Shown here: positions 36,408 to 48,050 of the stretch, in pieces
Layout: every line of letters starts with the position of its first letter
Numbering within the stretch: the first letter of the stretch is position 1
NCBI RefSeq assembly: GCF_030035675.1
Contig: NC_084480.1
Coordinates: forward strand, 246,003,981-246,067,980
Direction: 5' to 3'
Source: Rhineura floridana
Lineage: Eukaryota; Chordata; Lepidosauria; Squamata; Rhineuridae
Length of the DNA: 64,000 nucleotides
Program-made: the position numbers and the translations under genes
Notes under the pieces: generated by a model
The model's database searches: none
What the model saw: only the letters and a program-made list of their open reading frames with translations
Told to the model about the DNA's origin: nothing

Positions 36408-36691
36408 CACAACAATGGTGCTACACCAGGAAAGAATCCTCATCCTAACAGATCTTCAATCTCTACCAGAACAAGGTGGCCATAAGCCCCAGATAGCATT
36501 GAACTGAAAAGTGCTTTGTAAATGCCCTCACTTCCCACCTGCTTCCCATATTGTTCACCCTGACTACATATGTTGTCTAATGTCTACAAAAGGTGCCAAA
36601 AGACTGTTGATTTTGATGCAAAAGGGGATGTATTTATTTAACCATACACACATGCAAATTCAAATCAGATCATCATAAATCTCATCGCAGT
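36408..36691. other. Intergenic, no feature recognised
   Basis: Short AT-rich spacer. Confidence 0.4.
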
Positions 36692-36860
36692 ATTTATTTA
36701 TTTATTACATTTATATACCGCCCCATAGCCGAAGCTCTCTGGGCAGTTTACAGCAATTAAAAACAATAAAAACAAATAAACAAATTTTAAAACACAAAAA
36801 ACAATTTAAAAACACAATTAAAAAAAATAAAAACAAGTTAAGGTAAGGTAAACACATACA
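36692..36860 (-). mobile_element. LINE (L2/CR1-clade) 3' tail
   Basis: The plus strand reads (TTTA)n, then ATTTATATACCGCCCC and CTCTCTGGGCAGTTTAC, the reverse complement of a common reptile LINE terminus. Non-coding. Confidence 0.6.
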
Positions 36861-37682
36861 TTTATCAGATACTTAAAGGATAGGATTATTTCTTCCCTGC
36901 TTGGCCTTCAACATAAATATCTTAAAACAGAGTATTCAATTGCAAGGTGGCTTGAGGTTTAATTTTATGTTGGCATAATACAAGCTAACAGAATTTGCTG
37001 ATTTTATCTCCAGGGACAGAGGAGCTTGATATCACTGATTTGATGACAACCTTTAGCTGTATACATAAATATATGGGAGTAGAGCATTATTATCTCAGTT
37101 ACAATTTTTTTAAAAAAATTCCACATTCTCTACTTTTCCTAAAGTAGTTAAACTGCAAACATAAACCTGTGACTACGAATCTGATTAAAATAAAGTACAC
37201 ATTCCGGTACAAGTATACAGGTACTTGGGGAAGATGGCGGCACCCGACTGCAAGTAACTGTTTTTCCTCCCACGTTTTCCTTTCATTTCTCGTTTATCAG
37301 CTCTATTAACAAAAGCAACGCTCCCCAACATAGACCAGATACTTAATGAAAGTTCGTGAAGCTTTTTAACTCCTTGTTAAAAATTGGGAAGGGGTCTAAA
37401 AGGATTTAAAAAGCTAAAGTCCTGACAAGTCCAAGATGCCGAGGGGCCCATTTTAGCTTCATCTATACAACAAACAAAGTTTAAAGCAATATCCTTAGTC
37501 ATTCGAAAGAGAAGAATTAAACTAGCATATTAACTTGAGTAGGAAGAACTGCCGGGAAAGCACTGGGAGGCAAAGTGCTGAGAAGCTCTAAAACAAGCTA
37601 ATGACAAGGCAACCTGAACTCCTTTACCTTCGCAGCCTTTATAGCCTTAAATTGCCGGCAATAAAACAGCTCTTCAGTCAAA

Positions 37683-38333
37683 TTGCCTTATAAATCTTCC
37701 GAGCTCTACACAAAATCGTACCAACCTGGAGCAGAGAAATCAAAATGGTTTTTACCAGAAAAAGATATAGAGAGCTGGGAGCTGGGTTTGGCTCTCAACT
37801 TGGAAGCAGCCCCTTTAAGATCCCGGCAAGCCAAAATAACCCAAAATAACCCAAATAACGAGCTACTGCCTAAGTTGGACATCTCTCCTGTGCCACCTCT
37901 ACTGGATCCTGACAAGTTACTCGATTGGTCTCTAGACTATAAAACCTTTAAACATTGTTCTAGAGATTTCGAAGCTGTTCCCGTCACTTTAAATCTAGCA
38001 GCGGAAATCGAGGCAGCAAGGCAGAATGAAGATCCCCAGGTGACTCAGTTGCCTGAAGGTCTAACCCCAATTACACTTGAAAATGCATGCAAGGCACTTC
38101 ACGAGGACCCTCCAGAACCTCTGGAACACCCAGATAATACAAATTCTTCCTTTTTGGTAGGAGGGGTCCTTTTTATCATGCAGGAATTGGACTTGATCAA
38201 ATCATACATCCTGCAGTGTAATAACCTTTTGTCAACACTTGTCAGCATTGCGACTATCCTCAAGCAAAGAAATTGTCACTCAACAGACACAAGTGATAAA
38301 GTAAACCAAAAAAAAAGGGAAAGCCAAAATTAA
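37683..38333 (+). CDS. LINE ORF1-type protein, N-terminal part
   Basis: This 216-residue frame begins MPYKSSELYTKSYQPGAEKS. It is acidic in its middle and has a hydrophobic helical segment near residues 155-190. It ends in a lysine-rich stretch where the sequence is A-rich, so a frameshift there probably separates it from the next frame. No zinc knuckle or RRM is recognised. In related LINEs ORF1 proteins bind the element RNA and act as chaperones; that function is inferred from position only. Confidence 0.6.
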   Translation: MPYKSSELYTKSYQPGAEKSKWFLPEKDIESWELGLALNLEAAPLRSRQAKITQNNPNNELLPKLDISPVPPLLDPDKLLDWSLDYKTFKHCSRDFEAVPVTLNLAAEIEAARQNEDPQVTQLPEGLTPITLENACKALHEDPPEPLEHPDNTNSSFLVGGVLFIMQELDLIKSYILQCNNLLSTLVSIATILKQRNCHSTDTSDKVNQKKRESQN

Positions 38334-38386
38334 AGCACAAACCAAAAAAAGGGATCAAGAAACAACCGTCAAAAAAAGGGAAAAAC

Positions 38387-39721
38387 ATGAAAAACCAGAA
38401 ATTCACCAAATACAAGAAAATGGACTACAAACCTCTATTTAAAATTCTGGACCATTTGGATAAGAGCAGAAGAGAAGATTCCATCCAGCCGCCGGCCCCT
38501 CCAAAAATCTCTGAGCCACTCTCTTTGGCTCCACCGCCGGGGATTACCCCTGTCCCTCTCAAAATTACTTCAACCAAAACGAATCTGTTAGTCGCCCCTG
38601 GGCCACAATGCCCACCGATCGCACAAAATTCTCCTTTACCTACCAGGGGCCAGGGTTCATCCTATATGTTGAATACCCTGACGGCCAGCCGGCCCCCAAG
38701 ACCCAATTGGAACCTGATTTTGAACCCAGAAAAGGTGGTTCTAATTAACCTTCCGGGGAGCAAGGCCCCACAAAAACCCCAGGGGAGGAAAAGTCAGATA
38801 AAGAAACTGCTGGATAATTGTCTACCATGCCGAGTTCAGGGTGAATCCATAAAAAGTGTTGAAACTCTCCCTTCACTCTATGGCCCTTCTAGGACCATAG
38901 TTTCCTTTGAAAACTCTATTACGGTTCGGGCTATCTTGGCAAATCGATCCGCCTTTGAAGAGAGGGGAATTTTAGTAGCAAGACATTTTAGTAACGTAGC
39001 CATACCACAACCCTTGATTCCATCTTCTATAGGGCTAGCAAGAAAATGCTTGTCATCAGCAAAGCCCTGCAATATTAATAACCAAAATGAGGTACACTCA
39101 ATCGGTCTAATGAACCAGTTGCAGCACGAGCCCTTCAGGCCGCTCTTTCCAGACTCGCTCTCGGGAAAAGACCTTTCACCGGAAGAATTGCAACTAATTA
39201 AGACCTTTGAAGAGCTACCAATGCCTGAGAGGAGACAAATAATAGCAAGAATGACCAATCTGACAGCTCTTCTAGAAAAACTCCAAGTGGATAAAGTAAC
39301 CAATTGGCAGAAGAAGGATGTACTCCAGCAAGAGCCAGTTGGCCACTCTTCACAAAATGTCCCAATATTGACATCAGTGTCCCAAAACACATGTTCTTCA
39401 CCACCTTGGGCAACTTCCCGATATCCGCCCAAGCCCAGCCATCTGGTTGAAATTGACATGCCAATGCATAATTCTAAGCCAATCGCAAGAGAAAATAAGA
39501 CCCGGGCTGAAACTAACCGGTGGGCCCACGAGAGTTCGATCAAAGCAGGTCCCTCGTGGTTACAAATGCGTTACTTGGCCCCTGACGAACTAGGTTCCCC
39601 AGTGAAACCATCGCTCCCATCGGAACTAACGAAAATTGGTTCAGGCCCCTTTTTCTCAAACGTCTGCACAATCATACCAGATGACCTTGTAAGTTTACCT
39701 CTATCTGACTCGATGAACTGA
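38387..39721 (+). CDS. LINE ORF1-type protein, proline-rich main part
   Basis: This 444-residue frame starts MKNQKFTKYKKMDYKPLFKI and is rich in Pro, Ser and Lys. It includes a long low-complexity region (about residues 35-150) and a more structured C-terminal half with ELQLIKTFEELPMPERRQII. It ends with TGA at 39,719-39,721. The ORF2 frame follows in the same reading frame directly after this stop, with no start codon at the junction. I see no catalytic motif. It may join the upstream 216-residue frame as one ORF1 in the ancestral element. Confidence 0.6.
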   Translation: MKNQKFTKYKKMDYKPLFKILDHLDKSRREDSIQPPAPPKISEPLSLAPPPGITPVPLKITSTKTNLLVAPGPQCPPIAQNSPLPTRGQGSSYMLNTLTASRPPRPNWNLILNPEKVVLINLPGSKAPQKPQGRKSQIKKLLDNCLPCRVQGESIKSVETLPSLYGPSRTIVSFENSITVRAILANRSAFEERGILVARHFSNVAIPQPLIPSSIGLARKCLSSAKPCNINNQNEVHSIGLMNQLQHEPFRPLFPDSLSGKDLSPEELQLIKTFEELPMPERRQIIARMTNLTALLEKLQVDKVTNWQKKDVLQQEPVGHSSQNVPILTSVSQNTCSSPPWATSRYPPKPSHLVEIDMPMHNSKPIARENKTRAETNRWAHESSIKAGPSWLQMRYLAPDELGSPVKPSLPSELTKIGSGPFFSNVCTIIPDDLVSLPLSDSMN

Positions 39722-42700
39722 CAGAGTTATTTACCGCAGTTACGAAAGCCCACTGACACCCAAATCCATGAGGGTAGCCCCTCTTCGACAATCAAGCAGA
39801 TTGGCCCTCCTCATCCGGAACTAACTTACTTTTCCTGGAACATTGCAGGTTGGAACAACAAGGCTAGAGACAGAGATTTTATAAACTTTTTACAAGCATT
39901 TGACATCCTCTGTTTACAGGAGACCTGGATCACTGACCAGGAATTACTTTCATTACAAGGTTATAAATCCTGGACGAACCCGGCTATCAAGACCGCAGCG
40001 AGAGGTAGAGCTTGTGGGGGCATTGCAACTCTAATAGCTACATCACTGAACTTCCTGGTAACTGTCCCGACTGAACATCCCCCAGATTTCTGTTTGCCAT
40101 TAATAATTTCGTTTACCGATAGCCATTCCATATTATGTTTGAATGTTTATTTTCCTCCGTCCCATGCTCAGAATTGTGCCCAGAGTTGGACGCTCTTAGG
40201 GAACTATCTAGAAAAACTCACATGCGCTTAGCCGTCACACTTGTTAGTAATCTGTGGCGACTTAAACACTAGACTGGGACAACACTACCCATCCATAGAC
40301 GAACTAGTAGGAGTAACTCTTAACAAATACCCTATTCTCCCTAGAGAATCAAGGGACATAACCATAAATCAAAACGGAAAATCTCTGTTCCGCTTTCTGA
40401 TTAGCTTTCAGCTGATCTGCATAAATGGAACATATCTAGATTCGTCTAATGGCCTCTACACCTTTATTTCAAGCAGAGGCGTCAGCGTGGTAGATTATTT
40501 CCTAGGTTCCCCTCTTCTAATGCCCCTAGTTAAAGATCTTTCGATAATAAGCAGAGCGGACAGCGATCATCTACCCTTATGCTTAACGTTACGTGACCCC
40601 AGCCTATACACACGTCCACACGTTTTTAAACCATTCCTTGATAGTATCTCTGGCTCAAGACGTATCAAATGGTCTGCGGACACTGAAAAGGCAGTCAAGC
40701 AAACCTTAGAATCAGCTCCAGCCCTTGACCTACGCAACCGGGCCATTTTAGCGACCAGGGACATTGTAGGACTATATGAAAAAGCGATTTTACTCTTAAA
40801 ACCTCAGATATCCACCACTCGTCTTAAAACCCCGAGGGGATTTATCAATGAGTGGTTTGATTGCGAGTGTAGATCAATGAAGAGAGAGTTGTCCACCCAA
40901 ATCAAAGTAATAAGACGAAATCAGTCAAATGAGGCAATCCAACGTTTACTCCAAATAAAGAGGTCCTATAAGAAGCTTATAAAGGACAAGAAACACCAAT
41001 TTTATGTAAACAATTGGAGGGAATTGGAACTAGCCCACAGCAAAGGTAACGACACACTTTTTAGGAAACTTGTCCAGGGGGGAAATTCTCGCTGGGAAAA
41101 TGTCCCAATCCCTCCAATTTTACCGGAGTCATGGGTATCTCATTTTAGTTCCATATTTGGAGCCTCCTCGTTAACCCTCTCACTATCTACTCCAAGCCCA
41201 CCAGATCTTCCTAAATGGCCTCCTGTTACAAGTGCAGAGATCGGCGATTTAATTTTGACCCTTCGCAAAAATAAAGCACCAGGGGAAGACTTGATGCCAC
41301 CGGAGATCTTTTTGATGGATATAGCATGGTGGGGTCCTGTTCTAGCGGCCCTTTTCTCCCATATTAACTCCACGGGAGATTTTCCGCAAGGATGGCGTAC
41401 CAGCATAATTGTTCCCATTTTTAAGAAATGGGACCCAGCAGACCCCCGTAATTACAGGCCTATTAGCCTACTTGACATTTCGGCTAAGCTCTACGGGCGC
41501 TTCCTGCTTAACAAATTAGTGGGATGGGATGCGAAATACTCGATCATCCACCAAGAATAAGCCGGATTTAGAAAAGGCAAGTCCACCAGGGATCAAGCCT
41601 TTATTTTACATCATTTAATAAATAAAGTTGCGAAAGGGTCAGGTACATCTCTCTACATAGCCTTTATAGATTTCGTGGCGGCATTTGACTCAGTCGACAG
41701 GGAAATTCTCTGGCACAAGCTGGACCAGTCAAATGCCGATAAGAGACTGGTGTGGCTTATTAAAACCCTCCATTAATCCAACGTCTCTAGAGTCCGGCTA
41801 GGAAGAAATGGGGCTCTATCCTGTAACATTCCAACCTCGAAAGGTGTGAAACAAGGGTGCATACTTGCTCCCTTTCTTTTTAATTTTTTTATAAACGATA
41901 TAATTCCGTTATTATCTGCACCTAAGTTTTCCCCCCCCGCAGTAGGCACAAAAAAAAATTCTGTATTATTATATGCTGATGATCTGGTTTTATTTTCCCT
42001 GACCAAAATTGGCTTTAAAAGATTGTTGACCCACTTAGAGGAATATTGTAATGTACAACATTTACAGATTAACCAGGCAAAATCAAAAATCATGGTCTGT
42101 GGCAGGTACAGGAAGGCCAAAAATAATTGGACACTGAGTGGGGCCAGAGTGGAACAAGTCCAGTCCTTTAAGTACCTTGGAATTTCCTTTACCAACACAC
42201 TTTCCTGGAAAACACAGGCGGAAGCCATTAAACTAGATTCCGCTAGATCCCTAGGTCAAATAAAAAAGTTATATTATACCAGAGGTGGCCAACTAATCCC
42301 CCCTATGTTAAAAATCTATAGAGCCGTAGCAATCTCTAAAATTCTCTACGGGGCTGAAATATGGGGACACGCCCTTAAATGCATGGTAGAGCCACTCCAA
42401 AATTCCTTTTTAAAACAGCTTTTGGGCCTTCCGCGAGGCACCCCCTCGGCACACGTCAGAGCCGAGCTGGGTATACATTCATTAACCGCAAAAACTGACC
42501 TGGCAGTCTTAAGATTTGGGAGAAAAATACTCCTGATGGAGGATTCCTCCTTAGTCAAATGCTGCTGGCATGAACAATCACTTAAAGGGGGTTGGGCTCA
42601 AGCTACGAAACTGTTAATTGACTACTACAACCTGTCAACTCAAGACCTCAAATTATTCTCGCCAAGGGAACTTCGTAACTGGGTCTTTAATTTTGACGAG

Positions 42701-43168
42701 GTCCAAGACAGATCCACAATAATGAGAGCTCCGTTCTCGACTTGGTTCCCCGGTTTCAAAATAAACCACTCTGTCGCCTCTTACTTAATTACCTTTCGTT
42801 GCCCCCAAAAACGCAGAGCCTTCACAGAGTTAAGGTTTCAGTCAATGCCCACTGCTTTTCTTGAGGGCAGATACAAGGACCTCCCAAAAAACGAACGTTT
42901 TTGTATCTGTGGGAACAAGGCGATCGAGGACGCCCACTATATACTCTACTGCCCCCTCTATAATGGCCCTCGAAAGAAATTTCTAGACCCTTTTATCAAG
43001 CCCAGGTTGGGCCTCGGCCCAGAAACCATAATTATAGACCTACTGGCAGATAATTATAAAGAGGTTACCTTGGCGATGGCTAACTTCGCCTTGGCAGCGA
43101 AGCATATTAGAGCCCAACTTGTCAAAGTTAATAGTTCAAATTTCCCAACTTTTATAGCCAAGCTATGA
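39722..43168 (+). pseudogene. LINE ORF2: endonuclease plus reverse transcriptase, three stops
   Basis: Endonuclease (about 39,826-40,600): YFSWNIAGWNN, ILCLQETW with the catalytic Glu, LVICGDLNTR, and SDHLPL with the Asp-His pair. Reverse transcriptase (about 41,220-42,200): NKAPGEDLMPPEIF, RNYRPISLLD, FIDFVAAFDSVDRE, KGVKQGCILAPFLFNFFIND and the catalytic LLYADDLVLFS (about 41,970). The C-terminal region ends with a Cys-His motif, CICGNKAIEDAHYILYCPLY (about 42,905-42,960). In-frame stops at 40,229, 41,558 and 41,774 inactivate it; no frameshift is needed to read it through. Confidence 0.9.
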
Positions 43169-43278
43169 TAATAAAAATGTGTTTTACTGAAATGTTTTAT
43201 TGTGTTTTTTAAATTCAATATGTAATGGCCAACGGCTAGAAACATTAAAGATTACTACTACTACTAAGTACACATTCC

Positions 43279-44145
43279 AACCCAAATTACAGTAATATGC
43301 TTTATAATTTGACTTTGTGCAGTGTTTTTGTTGAAGATTTTATCAATTAGTTATGTACGGGTTGGATGATGCAACGGAGTGTGTGTGCACAGCTGCATTC
43401 CTTGAAAGGCAAACAGTAAACCACTTGATTATACTTTGACAAGCATTGCTTCCAGGTTACATGAGGACTTTTCTAACTGTACACTGAAGGTGAAGCTTAA
43501 TTTCAGTGAAATATGCTTTTTTCACTTCAGTTTCAAGCATATCAAAGTAAATTTACTGATAGGGAGTTACAGATTATTGCAGTGGTGACTAACTTTTTTG
43601 GGCCTGAGAACCTTGTTAACAGTCGGCCACATGCCAGCAATGGGCATGACCAAAGTGGCCTTCGTGCACACTCACATGCACACACTTACCATACATGCAA
43701 ACCACTCATATAGCACATATAACAGACAGATGCACAGACAGGCAAACACATGCACTTAGGCAGGAAAACGATGAGGCAGGCATAGACACACATACACTCA
43801 TGTATTTATTCAGACAGGAACACACACACATATTCAGTCATTCCTCCTGCTCTTCAACCAATCAGCATTATGTTGCTGGGGGCTAGGAGACAGCTCTTCT
43901 CTCAGCCCAGCACTGTGATGGGGAGAAAAGTCTTATACTTACCTTGCAAATGTGTCTCTTCTTTTCCCAGAATGAGCCCAGGGCGGCAAATGAAAATGCT
44001 TAAAACATCTTTAAAACCTTTTAAAAACAAAACATCTTTAAAAACATTTTAAAACATATCTTTAAAGCATCTAGGCATGTTGCTTGAGGCAGTTGTTTCT
44101 TCTGGGTGCATTGAGAGAATGTTTATCCCACATCAGCTTACATAG
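43279..44145. other. Intergenic with MITE and LINE scraps
   Basis: A GCAGTGGTGACTAACTTTTT end at about 43,579 resembles one TIR of the MITE at 63.3 kb. A CA-rich stretch follows (43,670-43,830). A minus-strand L2 tail scrap with CCCAGGGCGGCAAATG lies at about 43,978-44,065. No gene is seen. Confidence 0.4.
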
Positions 44146-44328
44146 AAAAGTGCCTTAAACTGAGTCAGAACATTGGTCCATCTGGCTTAGTACTGTCCAC
44201 TGATTGGCAGTGGCTCTCTGGGGTTTCAGAGAGGAGTCTTTTCCAGCCCTACTTGGAAATGCTGGTGACGGAACTCGCAACATTTTGCATGTAAAGCATG
44301 TGCTGAAGCTACTGAGCTACAGGTACCA
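44146..44328 (-). mobile_element. tRNA-derived SINE (second family), degraded
   Basis: It ends in GCATGTAAAGCATGTGCTGA and CTACTGAGCTAC, the reverse complement of a tRNA-like head (GTAGCTCAGTNG...). The body contains TTTCAGAGAGGAGTC and CCAGCCCTACTTGGAAATGC. A second degraded copy is at about 46,618-46,705. Confidence 0.55.
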
Positions 44329-45606
44329 AAGTCTGGCATCTCAGGAGTTCTTTCTTTTGTAGGATCAGCATGTTCCATGTATTGTCAGGCTATTCTTCTC
44401 AATCCAGTTCAGGGAATCAAACGGCAGACTCTTTACACACCAATGTTTTAGAAGACAGTTTAGTAAGTCATCTTACTTTGGATATTGATGTTAAATTTTA
44501 ATCAACCTGAAAAATATTTTAATCTTCTTAGACCTTGATGTAAGCAAGCAATTTTAAGCATGCCAATTGCCCTAGAAAGAATTCACTCGCTCCCTAAACC
44601 ATGAGTAAAGCAACAGTGGATTAAAAATGTTATTAACATCTTTGTGAGACTCAGGTTGTAATGACAAGTAGAATATTAAATGAGTGAAATATTTAGTTCA
44701 CAAGAGGATATGTTGGTATCATAAGAACACAAGAAGAGACCTGCTGCATCAGACCAAAGGCCTATCTAGCCTAGCATTTTTTCTCACAGTGGCCAACCAA
44801 GCCATACAAAGCTCACAGAGTGCAATAGCACAAATGAGAAGCTAGAAAATGTTAAGGCTCTGGATTTTTGTAATAACAGAAACATGTGGGAAATGTGAGG
44901 ATTTGGTTATCATTACCATTTTGGTAATGGTAGCGTGTGGATTAGGAATACATATTCTTTTGGAATGTGGCAGTTGTTGCATGGGAGGTTGTTAGCATGA
45001 GGGACTGAGGCAATGCAAAATCAACAAATGCAGGAATACTCTTTTTTTGGTCATCTCTCTTCTTTTCCAATGCACTGGATCTGCTCTACAGTTTTAATAT
45101 GATATTGTATAAACCAAATTTGAGTCTGTGTGCACTCATTTTATTCTAGAATCAATGGAGATTGAGTTCTTTTTTTCTACCTAGGCCACACACAATCCAG
45201 ACCTATTGCATATATTTTGTCCCTGGAAAATGCTTCCTGACAAACTGGTTTCATTCAGAAAATAAAAGCTCACTGCAGATTGATTCTGTATTACTCCACA
45301 GTGTGTCTATTTAAAAACAGATGTAGATGGTTCCAGAAATGGGAGGTGTATCCATACCTTCCTAATGTTGTTGTGGGTATATACCAAGATCACAAGGGGA
45401 GGGTTTTCAAAGGCATATCAAGTAACCATATCCATCCATCTGGATAGTAGGATCTATGATCATTCTAGGAAAGCAGCATGTTGAGAATGAGCATAAATGA
45501 TTCTGAACTGCAAAAACTGGGGTTTTTTTGCTTCAAAAGGGTAAGGGCGTATGCAGCCTACGACTGGAGTCAGAGCAGCATATTGATAACTTTTGCTACA
45601 CAGGTA
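44329..45606. other. Intergenic, mostly unclassified
   Basis: An inverted fragment of the retroposon 3' segment (CATAAGAACACAAGAAGAG, TCTCACAGTGGCCAACCA) is at about 44,722-44,815. Otherwise nothing is identifiable. Confidence 0.4.
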
Positions 45607-46042
45607 CAGTAGTGTAGTGGCAAATTCAGAAGTGCAGGGTTCCTTTGAGATTGGCACATCATGCCCTCTCACAGCCACCCCTTTTTAAGATTATACAACA
45701 AAATGAGCTTTTGGACTCTTACTTTGTTAGAGGTACATTGAAGCACTGCAACAATCAATGCAGATCTCTATGTGTTGCCTTTTAGCTAGACCTACTATTT
45801 TCTGTGCACGTACATGGGCAAATGCACTAAGATGCTGTAAGGTAAGGAACTTCCTCTGCTGAGTTTCCCTTCTGGGTTGCCATTCTAAGGGAAATGTGTT
45901 AGCTACTGAGAAGAGTCTTCTCAGTGGCTGTCTCATCTCCCTTCACTCTGATTGGCTCCAATCAGCAGAAAAAGACATTGAAGACACAGGGACCCTGCTG
46001 AGACCCTGCTCCCAAAAAACATAAGGGATGACTACATCCCTG
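45607..46042 (-). mobile_element. hAT MITE (CAGGGGTGTAG family), copy 2
   Basis: It begins CAGTAGTGTAGTGGC and ends ACTACATCCCTG, the reverse layout of the copy at 36,067. Flanking 8-mers CACAGGTA and AACAGGTG are six-of-eight matched target duplications. The shared internal block includes GTTAGCTACTGAGAAGAGTC. It is older than copy 1, judged by the diverged duplication. Confidence 0.7.
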
Positions 46043-46864
46043 AACAGGTGCTCTTCAAAGATGATCAAAAGACCTTGCCAAGCATAATAGGAATTGTCAC
46101 CCTTGGTATGTTCTTCATCCTAGATACCTGGGATATGTAATAAGAGCAAAAACTTTAAAAGAATGAAGCTAATCCATTAAAGTGTATCATTAAAAGCTAT
46201 CTGCTGAAAGGTGTGGGAGGCTGCAGAGACAAGCAGAAATGTTCAAAATACGCAAGTTACCATACATATGACAGCTTGCCTAGAGCTCTCAACAGCTTCC
46301 CTCCTACTGTGAGCAGCTGGAACAGGGATAGTTTGTCCATGACACAAGTGAAACTGAGATTGTGTTTCTATGATATTAAGGAGCACAATTTTCTTATAAA
46401 GAAATAAATACGGTAGGCATTACATCATTTAATAGTGCTAAGTGGGGTGACTCTGTGGTAACTTGCCATGTATTTCAAACATCAACCAATTGTAAAGGTA
46501 CCAAATGGTACCTGTGACCATACCTTAGTGCATTAAGCACTCTGTGAGGCTATAAGAAAGTATAATTATTCATACAAGTCCTTTCTTGCTTCTGAAAACA
46601 CACGGAAAGAACAAATACAAGAAGCTGCTTTTTAATGAATCAGACCATTGGTCTATCTAGATTTCTACATGCAAAGCATGCACTCTTGTCATTGAACTAC
46701 AACCAAGATCACAGAGAGAGAGAGATTTGGCAAGGGTTCTCTGAAGATATTTTCCCTCAAGAGACATGCAGAGAAGTTTGAAGAAAATAGTTAATCTTAT
46801 GTTTTTCATAGCAGACCAGCAAGTTGTAAATTTCACACACTACTGAAAACATAACTTTAAAACA
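46043..46864. other. Intergenic, no gene recognised
   Basis: A 64-residue open frame at 46,213-46,407 has no known domain. A degraded tRNA SINE end (GCATGCACTCTTGTCATTGA) is at about 46,675. Confidence 0.35.
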
Positions 46865-47170
46865 GTCTGTATTTCAGACTGTTCTTGGTAGTTCCACTGC
46901 CTAGAGGGCATTCTTTGTGGCAGCCCCTAAACTGTGGAATTCCCTCCCTACAGAGGTATGTCTGGCACCTTAATTAGATAGCTTTCATAATGTGCTGAAG
47001 TTATACCTCTTTCCCCTGGCTTTGACACCTGAGATATATTTTGTGACCCACCCTGTTCTTTTGATTGAAAATTGTTTTAACTGATTTTAATTTTGTATTT
47101 TTACACAGTTGGAACTCGTCCTGCAACCTTATGATGAAGAACAGATAAGAAATCTAATAAATAATAATAT
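46865..47170 (+). mobile_element. L2-clade LINE 3' end
   Basis: CCCCTAAACTGTGGAATTCC, then CCCTCCCTACAGAGG and an L2-type UTR with AAATCTAATAAATAATAAT tail. It is 5'-truncated. Confidence 0.65.
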
Positions 47171-48050
47171 TGTGCCGTTAGAAATTATTGCACCCTTAGC
47201 CATTTTCTCCCTGTTCCCCTACACACATCACAAAGAAGGAGATAGGGAAACTCATTAAAATCATGCCAGTGCTAATGCAAGAAACTTGGAACAGCCCTAA
47301 GAACTCATTCTGTGTCCCAGTATTCCTCTTTTTTTTAATGTTCCAGACACAAGGGACTTGCAGTGCTCCTGAGCCCTTAAATTATATTGAGATAATCCTT
47401 ACAATGAGTTGGATCAACTTTTCAAGAATAAGGGGCATTTGATTTGGAGCTCTCCTTAAGGGATTCAATGGAGCCACACCATTCTAAATAGAAGATACAC
47501 ACACGGCATTCTGGATAGGGTGGTGGTGATGACCTGGGACAAAGAGCCTTCAGGCTAAGGGTCTTCTGAGGACCCTCTTGATTTGTGGCCAACCAAGCAG
47601 CTGAGCATTAAGTCAGCCAGCTCTGGGAGGAAAATGTACTCCAAGCAGCACTGTTGTCATGAAGGGATCCAAGAGGCCTATGAGGAATCCACGAGTTTTT
47701 ACACCCCATTAACTTCTAGGAGCCTGTCTTCTTGGTTTTTTTTTTAATGTAATCTCCTCAAGGCCATGTGCTATGCAGTGGCACAACACAGACAGACGCC
47801 ACCTTCCCCATTTCCCTTCCCACCAAGAAGCACACAGGAAAAAGAAGGGGGGAGGACCAGAAAGGTTGAAGGAGCTTCCTTGGACTCAGCCACCTTCTCC
47901 TCCCGCCTTCTTCTCTTTCTTCCTCCTCCCCCTTTTATCTTCCTCCTCCTCCTCCTCCTCCAGGCTGGAGCTTTTGTTTTTCTTCCCAGCTTTCTATTTT
48001 CCACACGTGATTGCTGTGTTGTTGCACCGAGGGCTTGGCGGGCGAGCGCA
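47171..48050. other. Upstream flank of CABLES1
   Basis: No gene is recognised. A (TCC)n run at about 47,938-47,961 sits in a pyrimidine-rich block, and GC content rises from about 47,990 into the CABLES1 CpG island. Confidence 0.5.

Larger units (their letters stand above)
37206..43265 (+). mobile_element. Full-length Jockey/I-group LINE (Ingi/Vingi-like), 6.06 kb
   Basis: The insertion is bounded by a perfect 13-bp duplication AAGTACACATTCC (37,193-37,205 and 43,266-43,278). It has a 5' UTR (37,206-37,682, containing GGGGAAGATGGCGGCACCC), two proline-rich ORF1-type frames (37,683-38,333 and 38,387-39,721), an ORF2 (39,722-43,168) with endonuclease and reverse transcriptase, and a short 3' UTR with an (ACT)n tail. 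ORF2 is open in a single frame except for three stops and has no frameshift. The motif style is neither L1, L2 nor RTE; it fits the Jockey/I superclade, and the precise clade is a guess. Confidence 0.9.

Noticed and set aside
46213-46407. Small protein gene of 64 residues
   Set aside because: No conserved domain, no promoter or splice context, and composition like the surrounding intergenic DNA.
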